Shown here: piece after piece, positions 27,561 through 36,707 of the stretch
Numbering within the stretch: position 1 is the first letter of the stretch
Layout of the letters: each line of letters starts with the position of its first letter
Source: Cryobacterium breve
GTDB lineage: Bacteria; Actinomycetota; Actinomycetes; Actinomycetales; Microbacteriaceae
Length of the DNA: 64,000 nucleotides
Assembly (NCBI RefSeq): GCF_027594785.1
Contig: NZ_CP075584.1
Span: 1-64,000, forward strand
Reading direction: 5' to 3'
The notes under the pieces: model-generated
Seen by the model: the letters and a program-made list of their open reading frames with translations, nothing else
What the model was told of the DNA's origin: nothing
The model's database searches: none
Made by a program: the position numbers and the translations under genes

Positions 27561-28382
27561 GTGAGTACGACCGATGCCGGTGTCCAGAGCAACGCTCTGG
27601 GCACCGGTCTCCACATTTCCGGGCTCCACAAGGTCTTCACCGTGGGCCGGAAAGAAGTCTCCGCGCTCGAAGACGCCACCCTGCACACCGACAAGGGCAG
27701 CTTCCTGTCCCTGCTCGGCCCGTCCGGCTGCGGCAAGTCCACGATCCTGCGGATCCTCGCCGGCCTCGAAGAGGCCACGAGCGGCACCGCGATGGTCGAC
27801 GGCAAGAGCCCGGCCGAACTCCGCAGCGGCCACGAGCTCGGCATCGCGTTCCAGGACGCGGCCCTGCTCCCGTGGCGCAGTGTGCGCGGCAACATCAAGC
27901 TCCCGTTCGAGGTCGCACGGATGCCCGTCGACGAGGACTACGTCTCCGAACTGATCAAGCTTGTCGGCCTCACCGCCTTCGAGCACGCCAAGCCGGCCCA
28001 GCTCTCCGGCGGGATGCGCCAGCGCGTCTCGATCGCCCGGTCCCTCGTGCTCAAGCCCTCGGTGCTGCTGCTCGACGAACCCTTCGGCGCCCTCGACGAC
28101 ATGACCCGCCAGCGCCTCAACATCGAACTCCTCAGGATCTGGACCGAGAAGCCAGCGACCACGATGATGGTCACCCACGGCATCTCGGAGGCGATCTTCC
28201 TCTCCGACCAGGTCGCGGTGATGAGCCCCCGTCCCGGCCGCATCAAGGAGGTCATCGACATCGACCTGCCCCGCCCGCGGCATCCGGACATGATGCGCTC
28301 CCACGAATTCCACGCCCTGCATGACCGCGCCTCCGAACTGCTCTTCAGCCCCGACGCCCTCTCCGTGGCGGAGACGGACTGA
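27561..28382 (+). CDS. ABC transporter ATP-binding protein, SsuB/TauB-like
   Basis: 273-aa ATPase. Seen: Walker [11 protein letters not shown]-loop [13 protein letters not shown], signature LSGGMRQRV, Walker [17 protein letters not shown] and H-loop [13 protein letters not shown]. The LLPWRSV and [11 protein letters not shown] forms are typical of the nitrate/taurine/NMT1 importer class. GTG 27561 follows AAAGGA. Its stop overlaps the permease start (TGATG). It powers uptake of the ligand captured by the lipoprotein at 26323-27424. Frame intact. Confidence 0.93.
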   Translation: MSTTDAGVQSNALGTGLHISGLHKVFTVGRKEVSALEDATLHTDKGSFLSLLGPSGCGKSTILRILAGLEEATSGTAMVDGKSPAELRSGHELGIAFQDAALLPWRSVRGNIKLPFEVARMPVDEDYVSELIKLVGLTAFEHAKPAQLSGGMRQRVSIARSLVLKPSVLLLDEPFGALDDMTRQRLNIELLRIWTEKPATTMMVTHGISEAIFLSDQVAVMSPRPGRIKEVIDIDLPRPRHPDMMRSHEFHALHDRASELLFSPDALSVAETD

Positions 28383-30046
28383 TGCGCGGCTTCGCCACGT
28401 TCCGCACGCTCCCGGCCTGGGCGACCGGGCTGATCGGCGTCGCCGTCGTCATCGTGCTGTGGTGGCTCGGTGCGACCACGATCTTCCGCGGCATCGGGAC
28501 AGTGCCGGGCGGGGCGATCCCGACGCCGGGCGCCGTCGTCGCCCAGCTGATCTCCGACGGATGGGCGTTCTACCTGTCCCACGTCTCGATCACCGTCGGC
28601 GAGGCATCCGTCGGGTTCCTCTGGGGCAACGCGGCCGCGCTCGTGCTCGCCGGCCTCGTGCTCGTCGTTCCCCGGATCGAGAAGGTCGCCCTGCAGATCG
28701 CGGTCATCACCTACTGCATCCCGATCGTCGCGATCGGACCGATCGCCTACATCGTGATCGGCGCCCCGCGCGGCGGTGAACTCTCCGGCACCGCGATCTT
28801 CCTCGCGGCGATGTCCGTGTTCTTCACGACCGTCGTCGGTTCCCTCGTCGGCCTCAAGGCCGCGACCCCCGCGAGCCTCGACCTCGTCAGCGTCTACGGC
28901 GGCGGACGCTTCATGCAGCTGCGCAAGGTGCGGCTGATGGCCGGGCTGCCGAGCGTGCTCTCCGCACTGCAGATCGCGGCACCCGCCGCTCTGCTCGGCG
29001 CGATCCTCGGCGAATACCTCGGCGGCGTCGACCGCGGCCTCGGCATCGCGATGCTCGCTGCCGGATCCGCGGCGAACGTGGACCGGGTCTGGGGGCTCGC
29101 GCTCGTCGCCGGCCTCCTCGCCGGGCTCGGCTACGGCCTCTTCGGGCTGATCAGCAGGCTCGCGACACCGTGGCTGACGGGACGGAGCCTCCTGATGGCC
29201 CTCGAAACCATGTCGGCGGCCCGTCCGCCGAGCACCGCGAAGGTCGTCCGCGGCCTCGGCGCCGTGGTCGGGCGCTCCGCCCTCACCGGGCTGATCACCC
29301 TCGTCATTGTGCTCGTCGCCTGGCAGGGCCTGATCCTGCTGCTCGGGGTTTCGCCGTTCATCGCGAAGGGACCCCTCGACGTCTGGAACTGGCTGTTCAC
29401 CGTTCCGAACGCTGGCGTCAATCGCACGACGATCCTGACCAACCTCACGGTCACCCTCGGGGATGCCTTCCTCGGCTTCGTCGCCGGCCTCGTCGTCGCC
29501 CTCGTGCTCGCGATCGCGTTCACGCTATCCCGCGGAATCGAGAGCGCGCTGATGCCGATCGCCCTGCTGCTGCGGTCAGTGCCCCTCGTAGCGCTCGTGC
29601 CGGTGATCAGCCTGATCACCGGGCGCGGGCCGAGCCTCGTCGTCGTGATGGGTGCGATCGTGGTGCTGTTCCCGGCGCTCGTTAACATCGCGTTCGGGTT
29701 GCGGTCCTCGTCGCCGCAGATCAACGACGTCATCGCCGTCTACGGCGGCAACGCCTTCACGGCGCTGCGCAAGGTGGCGCTGCCGAGCTCGCTGCCGTCG
29801 TTCTTCGCCGCCGTCAAAATCTCGATCCCCGGCGCGATCACCGGTGCGCTCCTGGCCGAGTGGCTCTCGACCGGGCAGGGACTCGGCCACGGCATCGTGA
29901 TCGCGGTCGCCCAGGTCAAGAACTACGAGGTGTGGGCATCCGTCGTGGCGATCACGCTCGTGTCCATCGTCTTGTACGGGGTCGCCCAGTTGGTGGAGAA
30001 CCTCGTCCTGCGCCGGATGGGCATGGAGAGCAGCACCGGGGCCTAG
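28382..30046 (+). CDS. Fused double permease of an SsuC/TauC-like ABC importer
   Basis: 554-aa integral membrane protein made of two tandem BPD_transp_1 domains. Half 1 (about residues 10-265) and half 2 (about 300-550) each carry an EAA-like loop: DLVSVYGGGRFMQLRKVRLM in half 1 and NDVIAVYGGNAFTALRKVAL in half 2, each followed by a matching P-x-V/L-x-S/A-A motif and GAILGEYLGG or GALLAEWLST. Normally two copies of a single-domain permease make a homodimer; here one chain supplies both halves. The linker is about 35 residues (MALETMSAARPPSTAKVV). It overlaps the ATPase gene by one base. The second half of the operon ends at a palindrome (30121-30182). Confidence 0.9.
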   Translation: MRGFATFRTLPAWATGLIGVAVVIVLWWLGATTIFRGIGTVPGGAIPTPGAVVAQLISDGWAFYLSHVSITVGEASVGFLWGNAAALVLAGLVLVVPRIEKVALQIAVITYCIPIVAIGPIAYIVIGAPRGGELSGTAIFLAAMSVFFTTVVGSLVGLKAATPASLDLVSVYGGGRFMQLRKVRLMAGLPSVLSALQIAAPAALLGAILGEYLGGVDRGLGIAMLAAGSAANVDRVWGLALVAGLLAGLGYGLFGLISRLATPWLTGRSLLMALETMSAARPPSTAKVVRGLGAVVGRSALTGLITLVIVLVAWQGLILLLGVSPFIAKGPLDVWNWLFTVPNAGVNRTTILTNLTVTLGDAFLGFVAGLVVALVLAIAFTLSRGIESALMPIALLLRSVPLVALVPVISLITGRGPSLVVVMGAIVVLFPALVNIAFGLRSSSPQINDVIAVYGGNAFTALRKVALPSSLPSFFAAVKISIPGAITGALLAEWLSTGQGLGHGIVIAVAQVKNYEVWASVVAITLVSIVLYGVAQLVENLVLRRMGMESSTGA

Positions 30047-30120
30047 CCACGCTCGAGAGGTTGGGTGGGGCGTGCGGCTCGAACGCCCCGCGAGACTCCT
30101 CACGCTCGCACTCCTGAGTT

Positions 30121-30182
30121 GCGCGCCACTTCCGCCGCTCCGCGCCATGCGTGCCTGGCGCGGAGCGGCGCAAATGGTGCGC
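30121..30182. repeat. GC-rich palindromic element, family D single copy
   Basis: A 27-nt arm ending CCGCCGCTCCGCGCCA (30121-30147) pairs with 30156-30182 at 23 of 27 positions around the 8-nt loop TGCGTGCC. It lies 74 nt after the permease stop. The same hairpin core and loop (TGTGTGCC, TGCGTGCC) recur three times in the array at 31043-31558. Confidence 0.85.
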
Positions 30183-30269
30183 ACCACAACCCGGGGCCGC
30201 AGTCAACCCGCGCGCGCGACCGGGCCGCGCCCGTAGTGGGCGCACCGGCGCGGGGCTACTGTTCCTGGC

Positions 30270-30977
30270 ATGGAGACGTCACAGAACCGCAAGCCGTTGG
30301 GCAGTCTCAAGACCCCGGCCCCGGTGATCAAGGCACTGGCCGCCCAGCTCGGGCATCCGAGCGGGTGGCGCGGCCGGCTGGTGGGGCGGATGCTCAACCG
30401 ACGCAACCGGGGAATCATCCGCGCCGCCGTGAACGCGCTCGAAGCCGCACCGGATGCCCGGCTGGCCGACATCGGATTCGGCGGCGGTGTAGGGATCCAG
30501 CTGCTTCTCGAGCGGGTCGGACCGGACGGGCACGTCGATGCAGTCGACCAGTCGGAGACCATGGTCGATGCCGCGCACCGGAGGTTCCGCGACGACCTCA
30601 CCGCCGGTCGGCTGTCGCTGTTCGAGGCATCGATGGAGCGCCTCCCGCAGGCGGACGCGAGCCTGGACGGCGTCATCACCCTCAACACGTTCTACTTCCT
30701 GCCCGACCTCGGCCGGGCGGCGGCGGAGTTCGCGCGGGTGCTCCGGCCCGGCGGCCGTCTCGTCGTCGGCGTGTTCGACCCGGCCGCGATGCAGCGGATG
30801 CCCGTGGTCGAGCACGGCTTCCGGGTGCGCCCCACCGAGGAGATCACCGCCGCCCTCGAGAGTGCCGGCCTCATCCAGACCCGGCACCTCCGGGTCGGAC
30901 ACGGCCCGGACGCGTACCACCTGTTGCTCGTCTCGCCCGCACTCCCGCCCGCGTCGGAATCTACCGAGGCCGCCTAG
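30270..30977 (+). CDS. Class I SAM-dependent methyltransferase
   Basis: 235-aa methyltransferase. Seen: the SAM-binding motif I ADIGFGGGVGIQLLLERVG (about residues 70-88), motif II acidic region HVDAVDQSETMVDAA, a post-I loop ASMERLPQADASLDGVITLN and motif III RVLRPGGRLVVGVFDP. No transmembrane segment is seen. The substrate is unknown; UbiE/phospholipid-type or small-molecule methyltransferases share this form. It lies between two palindrome loci and has no obvious partner. ATG 30270 is the first start; the Shine-Dalgarno sequence is weak. Confidence 0.82.
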   Translation: METSQNRKPLGSLKTPAPVIKALAAQLGHPSGWRGRLVGRMLNRRNRGIIRAAVNALEAAPDARLADIGFGGGVGIQLLLERVGPDGHVDAVDQSETMVDAAHRRFRDDLTAGRLSLFEASMERLPQADASLDGVITLNTFYFLPDLGRAAAEFARVLRPGGRLVVGVFDPAAMQRMPVVEHGFRVRPTEEITAALESAGLIQTRHLRVGHGPDAYHLLLVSPALPPASESTEAA

Positions 30978-31042
30978 TCGACTGTCCCCGCCGCATCCAC
31001 CGCCGCGGAGCGCACCTGCCGCGCCGCACGCCGGGACGCTCC

Positions 31043-31558
31043 GCGCCCGTTGCGCCGATGCGCGCCCGTCGTGTCGGTGAGCGCCAGTCTCGCCGCTCTG
31101 CGCCAGTCGTGTCGGTGAGCGCCAGTTCCGCCGGTGCGCGCCAATCCTTCCCGGTCGCGCGCCAGTTCCGCCGCTTCGCGCCATGTGTGCCTGGCGCGAA
31201 GCGGCGCAAGTGGCGCGCCTCAGGGAGCGCACCCGGCCACCCGGGTGTCGCGCCCGTTGCGCCGCTTCGCGCCCGTCGTGTCGGTGAGCGCCAGTTCCGC
31301 CGTTTCGCGCCAATCCTTGCCGGTCGCGCGCCAATTCCGCCGTTTCGCGCCCTGCATGCCTGGCGCGAAGCGGCGCAAGTGGCGCGCGCCTCAGGGAGCG
31401 CACCCGGCCACCCGGGTGTCGCGCCCGTTGCGCCGCTCTGCGCCCGTCGTGTCGGTGAGCGCCAGTTTCGCCGGTGCGCGCCAATCCTTGCCGGTCGCGC
31501 GCCAGTTGCGCCGCTTCGCGCCTTGCGTGCCTGGCGCGAAGCGGCGCAGGTGGCGCGT
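31043..31558. repeat. Tandem array of three hairpin-containing units (about 171-207 bp each)
   Basis: Units begin at 31043, 31250 and 31421 with GCGCCCGTTGCGCCG. Each contains GTCGTGTCGGTGAGCGCCAG, CCAATCCTTGCCGGTCGCGC, and a hairpin of the family-D type (for example CCGCCGCTTCGCGCC, loop, GGCGCGAAGCGGCG), then CAGGGAGCGCACCCGGCCAC. Unit 1 has 36 extra bases, an internal duplication of the GTGAGCGCCAG segment. Together with short flanks it fills the 598-nt gap between the convergent methyltransferase and xanthine dehydrogenase genes. Open frames through it are low-complexity and not credible genes. Confidence 0.85.
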
Positions 31559-31575
31559 GACCTCGGCGGCCGTCC

Positions 31576-34487
31576 TCAGGGGTGCATCAGGCGCCAGATG
31601 CGGTCGCGGGACATCGGCAGTTCGTACGGGCGGATGCCGATCGCGTCGCGGACCGCGTTCGCGAGCGCAGGGGCGACCGGGTTGTACGGCGACTCGCTCA
31701 TCGACTTCGCTCCGTACGGGCCGAGGTCGTCGCTCGTCTCGGCGAAATACACCTCGGTGACGGGCAGGTCCGCGAGCAGGGGCACATGGTAGTTGCGCAT
31801 CACACTCGTCGTCACGGTGCCCTCGCCGTCGAGGAGGACCTCTTCGTAGAGCGCGGTGCCGATCGCCTGGGCCACGCCCCCTCGATCTGGCCGCGGCACT
31901 GCGCCGGGTTCATCACGACACCGGCATCCGCCGCCTGGATCGACTGCAGGATGCGGACCTCGCCGGTCACGGTGCTCACGGCGACCCGGAAGGCCTGCAC
32001 ATTGAAGGCGACCGAGCGCACAGCGCCGTCCTCAGAGCTCGTGCCGCGGAGAACCGTGTCGGCCGGCGCAGCGTTGGTCGCGCCGCTCGCGTGCGGGCCG
32101 GTCGCTGCGCGCGCGGCGAGCTCGGTCAGGGGGACGAGGGTGCTGCCGCAGCGGAGACCATCGGCCTCGAGGAGCCAGGCGTCCGCGGGGGTGCCCGGGC
32201 GGGCATCCGTCGCCGCCTGCCGAAGCAGCGCGGCGAGTGCGGTCGCCGCACCGAGCACGGCCTTGCCGGCCACGACGACGCCGGCGGAGCCGAAGGCGCC
32301 GGTGTCGTAGCCGATCGTGTCGGTGTCGGACTGGAGGATGTCGATGCGGTCGGGGCTCGTACCGAGGGCGGTCGCGGCGAGCTGGGTGTGCACGGTCGTG
32401 GTGCCGTTGCCGAACTCGGCGGTGCCGACGCGCACGGCGTAGCGGCCGTCGTCACACAGGGTGACGGATGCCTGAGCAAAGTGCCCGCGCGGGGGGATCG
32501 TTGCGATCATCGCGGTCGCCATGCCCTCGCCGACCCGCCATTCGGGTCCATCGGGCACGGGCGTGCCGTTACCGCGGGCGAGGGCCGTTTCGGCGAGGTC
32601 GAGGCACTGGTCGAGGCCGTAACTGCCGAAGATGAGATCTTCGCCCTCGACGTGGGTGACCACGAGGGGGTCTCCCGGCCGCACCGAGTTCAGCCGGCGC
32701 AGGTCGAAGGCGCTCACCCCGAGGTCGCGGGCGAGGTCGTCGAGCGCCGATTCGACACCGAAGATGACCTGGCCGAGGCCGTAGCCGCGGAAGGCGCCGG
32801 ACGGGAGGTTGTTCGTGTAGACGCTGCGGGCATCCACTCGCTTGTTGGGCACGGAGTAGAGGCTCACTGACTCGGAGCCTGCCGTGGTACATCACCCCGG
32901 GGCCGTGGTTGCCGTAGGCCCCGGTGTCGCTGAGCACGTCGAGGGCGAGCGCGGTGAGGCGACCGTCGTCGGTCGCGCCGAGGGTGACGCCGACCCGCAT
33001 CGGATGCCGGGTCGGCGCGACCCGGAATTCGTCGGCACGGCTGAACTCGTACTGCACCGGGCGGCCCGTCGCGAGGACCGCGAGGGTGACGAGGTCCTCG
33101 GTGAGGATCTCCTGCTTGCCGCCGAAGCCGCCGCCGACGCGGGCGGTGAAGACGCGGACCGCGGCCGGGTCGAGGTCGAAGATGTGGCAGATCTCGCGCT
33201 GCACGAGAAACGGCACCTGGGGGAGCTCGTTCGCAGCACGAGCCGCTGCTCGGGGGTGCCGGCGTGTTCGAGCCAGCCGATCGTGCCGTGGGTCTCGAGG
33301 TGGGTGTGGGCGACCCGCTGGGTCTGCCAGGTGCCCGTGACCAGGTGGGTCGCCTCGCCGAGGCCGGCCTCAAGGTCGCCGTACTCGCCATGCAGCTCGG
33401 CCACGAGGTTGCGGGAGGGATCGGCGACGCGGCTCGCCACGGCATCCTTTTCGCCGTGCACGAGGGGGGCGCCGGGCTCCGTCGCGCGCGATGGGTCGAA
33501 CACGGCGGGAAGGAGGTCGTACTCGACATCGATGAGGCGACAGGCGGCCTCGGCGATCGCGACGGTGTCGGCGACGACGGCAGCGACCCGCTGGCCGCGG
33601 AACCGGAGCACCCGGTCGAAGACGAGGGTGTCGTCGGGGTCGTCGGTGCGGTCCTCGTGCCGAGCCGTGGAGAAGAGGGTCGCGGGGGAGTCGGTGTGGG
33701 TGAGCACCGCGTGCACACCGGGAAGGGCCGCAGCTCGCCCAGTGTCGATCGAGCGGATGCTGGCGTGCGCGTGCGGACTCTGCAGCACGCTGACGTGCAG
33801 CAGGCCGGGCACCGCGAGGTCGAGCGTGTACGGTTCGAGGCCGCTCACGACCCGCTCGCTCGCCGGTGCGTGGGTCGAGGTGCCGACGTAGCCGCGGGCG
33901 GGGGTGGTTGCGCTGGCGGCCGGCACGGCCTCGGGCTCGGTGTGCGGTGCTTCGGGGCCCTGGCCGAGTGCCGACGGGGTCGTGGCGCGAGCACCCGTGC
34001 GGACCACGGGACCGAGGCCGTCCGGCGGAAGGGCGCACAGGGCCGAATCGTCTGCCGGGGTGTGCCGCCCGTGGATGGCGTCGTCGATCGCCCGGTAGCC
34101 CGTGCACCGGCAGAGGTTGCCCTTGAGCAGGCGGGGCAGGTCCTCGAGGTCGTGCTCGGTGAGCGTGGACGCGGTCACGACCATGCCCGGCGTGCAGAAG
34201 CCGCACTGGAAACCGGCGTGGTCGACGAAGCGCTGCTGCACGGGCGCGAGGTCACCCGGCGTGCCGAGGCCGGCGGCGGTCGTGATCGCGGTGCCCTCCG
34301 CGCGGAATGCCGGGTAAATGCATGAGTGCACCGGGGTGCCGTCGACGAGCACCGAACAGGCGCCGCAATCGCCGGTGTCGCAGCCCTTCTTGACCTCGAA
34401 GTGCTCGAGTTCGCGCAGGAAGGTGCGCAGGCACTGCCCTGGTGCTGCCGCGGCGTCGACCCATTGGCCGTTGACCTCGAATCTCAC
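31576..34487 (-). CDS. Xanthine-dehydrogenase-like 2Fe-2S plus molybdenum-cofactor subunit, fused (three indels)
   Basis: About 970-aa fusion. Residues 1-170: plant-type 2Fe-2S site KKGCDTGDCGACSVLVDG and the second cluster GFQCGFCTPG with GNLCRCTGYRAIDDAIHG. After a 70-residue Pro/Ala linker come the molybdenum domains: SVLQSPHAHASIRSIDTG, ARVGGGFGGKQEILTEDL, LPSGAFRGYGLGQVIFGVES and the C-terminal GAKSMSESPYNPVAPALANA, whose Glu matches the catalytic position. Frames break at about 33220 (C/G run short by one), 32878 (AGCTC read AGGCTC) and 31877 (G run short by one); correction gives 971 codons. Start GTG 34487. Role inferred from purine genes: hypoxanthine/xanthine to urate. Confidence 0.85.
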
Positions 34488-35361
34488 GGGCGGGCCTCGC
34501 TTCCGGTCGGGGTGCTCTTTGTCGGGGTCTGTTCCGGATCGGGAGTCGGTTCCGGGGCCTCGAGCCTGCTGGCGGATCTCCTCGGCGAGCACGGCGCTGA
34601 CCGCGGCGCGCCAGTCGGCCGCGCCATGGGCATCCGTGAACCAGGCGTCGATGCCGGCGACACCGGCACGGAGCTCGGCCGCGGCCGGAAGCGTGTCGTA
34701 GCGCAGCTGCACGGGCCGGAGAGTCGCGGCCGTGACCGTCAGGGTGAAGCGGCCGTCTCGGTCGAGGCGGCCGATGACGACGGCGCCCGAGCGGCCGATC
34801 GGGGAGAGCGCAATCTTACGGAACGCGGTGCGGGCGCGGAGCGAGGCTTCAGGGATATGGATGGATCGCAGCACATCACCGGTGCTCAGCACGGTCGTCA
34901 TGTCGCCGGTGACGAAGTCTGCTCCGGGGAGGAGCTCGTCGCCTCCGTCGCGACGCCAGACGAGCACCTCGGCGTCGAGGGCCGCGGCAAGGCTCGTCAT
35001 CGGGCCGGCGGGCAGGGCCGTGGCAAGGTTGCCGCCGACGGTTGCGACGTTCCAGACCTTGAACGAACCGTAGAGGGCGGTGCAGCATTCGAAGAGCAGC
35101 GGATGCGCGGTCCAGCCCGGCCGGGTCGGGAGCGCAGCGAGCTGGGCGAGGGTGCAGGTCGCGGCGATCTCGAGGCCATCGGCGGTGACGGTGAGCGCCG
35201 GCCAGCCGAACGCCTGCAGGTCGACGAGCCCGGTGAGGTGCGCGCGGGGATCGGCGAAAAGTTCGGAACCGCCAGCGAGAGGGAGCGACCGTGTCGCCGA
35301 GCAGCCGCAGGTCTTCGCGCTCGTGGGCGGGCGTGATCGTCACAACGGTATTGAGGTCCAT
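34484..35361 (-). CDS. Xanthine-dehydrogenase-like FAD-binding subunit (two indels)
   Basis: About 291-aa CoxM-type FAD subunit that passes electrons from the 2Fe-2S clusters. The N-terminus MDLNTVVTITPAHEREDLRL is followed, after one extra base near 35280, by LAGGSELFADPRAHLTGL, VWNVATVGGNLATALPAGPM (a typical FAD-site block) and TGDVLRSIHIPEASL. As read, the frame runs on into the 2Fe-2S gene. If the AGGCTC at 34565 is corrected to AGCTC, the protein instead ends SEARP at TGA 34484, overlapping the next start by 4 nt, and the total is exactly 292 codons. I prefer that reading to an FAD-FeS-Mo triple fusion. Confidence 0.83.
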
Positions 35362-35711
35362 TGCTGCTCCAGTCGTCCCGGGCCGAGTATCCAGTCAACC
35401 GCATTTCTGGGTCGGTTTCGTCCACGGTACCCGTCCCCGTCTGGGGGCGCGCTGCCGCGGACCCGGACTGCGATGCCTCGAACGATTTCGACGGTGATTC
35501 TCGTCCCGCGAGACGGGATCGGGCGAGCAGCATCCGCTCGGGCCTGCGCTCCCGTGGATTCGTCACGGGATGGCTGCCGGCATCGGCAAAGTCGGAGATT
35601 TTTGCGACACGCCGAGTATCCGGTCAGCGGATGCCGCGGGTCGGGGAAATCTCCGACGTTACGTCTCCGGGCGGCGTGGCGGGGCGTGCTGCGGGGCGTG
35701 GAGGAGGCGGT
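35362..35711. other. 350-nt intergenic region between xdh-like operon and mogA
   Basis: Upstream of the FAD-subunit gene and downstream of mogA, both leftward. It holds the family A palindrome (35591-35657) near mogA, and a small hairpin CCCGTG-7 nt-CACGGG around 35560. On the minus strand TTGACTGGATACT near 35390 contains a -35-like TTGACT, but no convincing -10 at normal spacing. No gene seen. Confidence 0.5.
35591..35657. repeat. Dispersed palindromic element, family A copy 2
   Basis: GTCGGAGATTTTTGCGAC (35591-35608) faces GTCGGGGAAATCTCCGAC (35640-35657). Across arms and loop it resembles the reverse complement of the element at 10855-10920, sharing AAAGTCGGAGATTTT, CAGCGGATG and CTCCGACGTTACG. 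It sits 55 nt after the mogA stop. Confidence 0.8.
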
Positions 35712-36223
35712 TCAGGAGGTGTGGTCGAGGCCGTGGAGCCTGATCGATGAGGTGGGGGAGAACGTCGTCGAGCACGGCGAGGCCGTCGCGCACGCCGCCG
35801 GTCGAGCCGGGCAGGTTCACGACCACGGTGCGGCCGCGAGCGACGCCGACGTAGCCGCGCGAGAGCAGGGCCAGGGGAGTGGATGCTGCGCCCCGGCGGC
35901 GGAGCCTCCTCGGCGAGTCCCGGGATGAGCCGGTCGAGGTGCGGCAGTGTCTGCTCTGGCGTCTCGTCGTGCGGACTCACCCCGGTGCCACCGGTGGTGA
36001 TCACGAGGTCGCAGTGCGCGGCGATCGCGGCACCGAGGGCCTGGCCGACGCGGTCGCCGTCCGGCACGACGTGGACGGCGTCCACGGTCCAGCCCCTGTC
36101 GAGAAGCCAGGCCTCGATGACCGGCCCGGTGCGGTCCGGGTAGATGCCGGCCGCGGCGCGGGTCGACGCGACGATGATCTGCGCGACGCGCGGCGTCGCA
36201 TCCGTCGGAGTGTTCGTCGTCAT
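35712..36223 (-). CDS. mog: Molybdopterin adenylyltransferase MogA/MoaB-type (two 1-nt insertions)
   Basis: About 169-aa protein that adenylates molybdopterin before molybdenum insertion. Seen: AQIIVASTRAAAGIYPDRTG, the family signature LVITTGGTGVSPHDETPEQT, and after the first shift LLSRGYVGVARGRTVVVNLP and GSTGGVRDGLAVLDDVLPHL. Two extra bases break the frame: at 35905 (GAGCTC read as GAGGCTC on this strand) and 35739 (CAGCTC read as CAGGCTC). Removing both gives 170 codons ending LHGLDHTS, a normal MogA tail. Start ATG 36223. Divergent from the molybdate regulator and transporter genes. Confidence 0.85.
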
Positions 36224-36293
36224 GTCCCCAGTGTGCCGCACGGAGAGTCAATCGAAGCCGAACCGTCAGCGAATCCGCAGATGAGGGAATATA

Positions 36294-36707
36294 GTGCTCG
36301 TTATGGCGCAGATACGGATTCGCGAGGCCGCCGGGTTCCTGGGCGTGAGCGACGACACCGTGCGCCGCTGGATCGACAATGAGGTTCTGCCCGCGACAAC
36401 CGATGCCGCCGGGCGCATGGTCGTCGAGGGCGTCGACCTCGCCCGCCTGGCCACCGAACACGCCGCCGTGCAGACCGACCCGTCCGGCACGGCGAGCTCG
36501 GCCCGTAACCGGTTCGTCGGGCTCGTCACCCGCGTCGTGAGCGACCCGGTTATGTCCCAGGTCGAGCTGCAGTGCGGGCCGCACCGTGTCGTTTCCCTGA
36601 TGAGCACCGAAGCCGTGCGGGAGCTCGGCCTCGTGCCCGGGTCCGTCGCGGTCGCCGTCGTGAAGGCCACCACCGTGATCGTCGAAATCCCCCAGGAGCA
36701 TTCGTGA
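36294..36707 (+). CDS. HTH plus TOBE (molbindin-type) molybdate-responsive protein
   Basis: 137-aa two-domain protein. Residues about 4-55 are an excisionase/MerR-like helix-turn-helix (IREAAGFLGVSDDTVRRWID with RMVVEGVDLARL). Residues about 65-134 are a TOBE domain (SARNRFVGLVTRVVSDPVMS through VAVAVVKATTVIVEIP), which binds molybdate. It overlaps modA by 4 nt, so it is likely the local sensor/regulator of molybdate uptake. GTG 36294 sits 6 nt after GAGGG and is preferred; ATG 36303 is an in-frame alternative. Frame intact. Confidence 0.88.
   Translation: MLVMAQIRIREAAGFLGVSDDTVRRWIDNEVLPATTDAAGRMVVEGVDLARLATEHAAVQTDPSGTASSARNRFVGLVTRVVSDPVMSQVELQCGPHRVVSLMSTEAVRELGLVPGSVAVAVVKATTVIVEIPQEHS

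Noticed and set aside
31043-31558. CRISPR array
   Set aside because: Units are about 171-207 bp with GC-rich hairpins and no unique spacers of constant length; no cas genes are present.
30065-31792. A 575-codon open frame across the methyltransferase and the repeat array
   Set aside because: It runs out of frame through a convincing methyltransferase gene and then through tandem repeats, giving low-complexity Arg/Pro/Ala peptide. It exists only because high-GC repeats lack stop codons.
31576-35361. A single FAD-FeS-Mo xanthine dehydrogenase polypeptide
   Set aside because: The run-on depends on one AGGCTC site that matches the recurrent insertion signature; correcting it gives a normal stop with 4-nt overlap and a length divisible by three.
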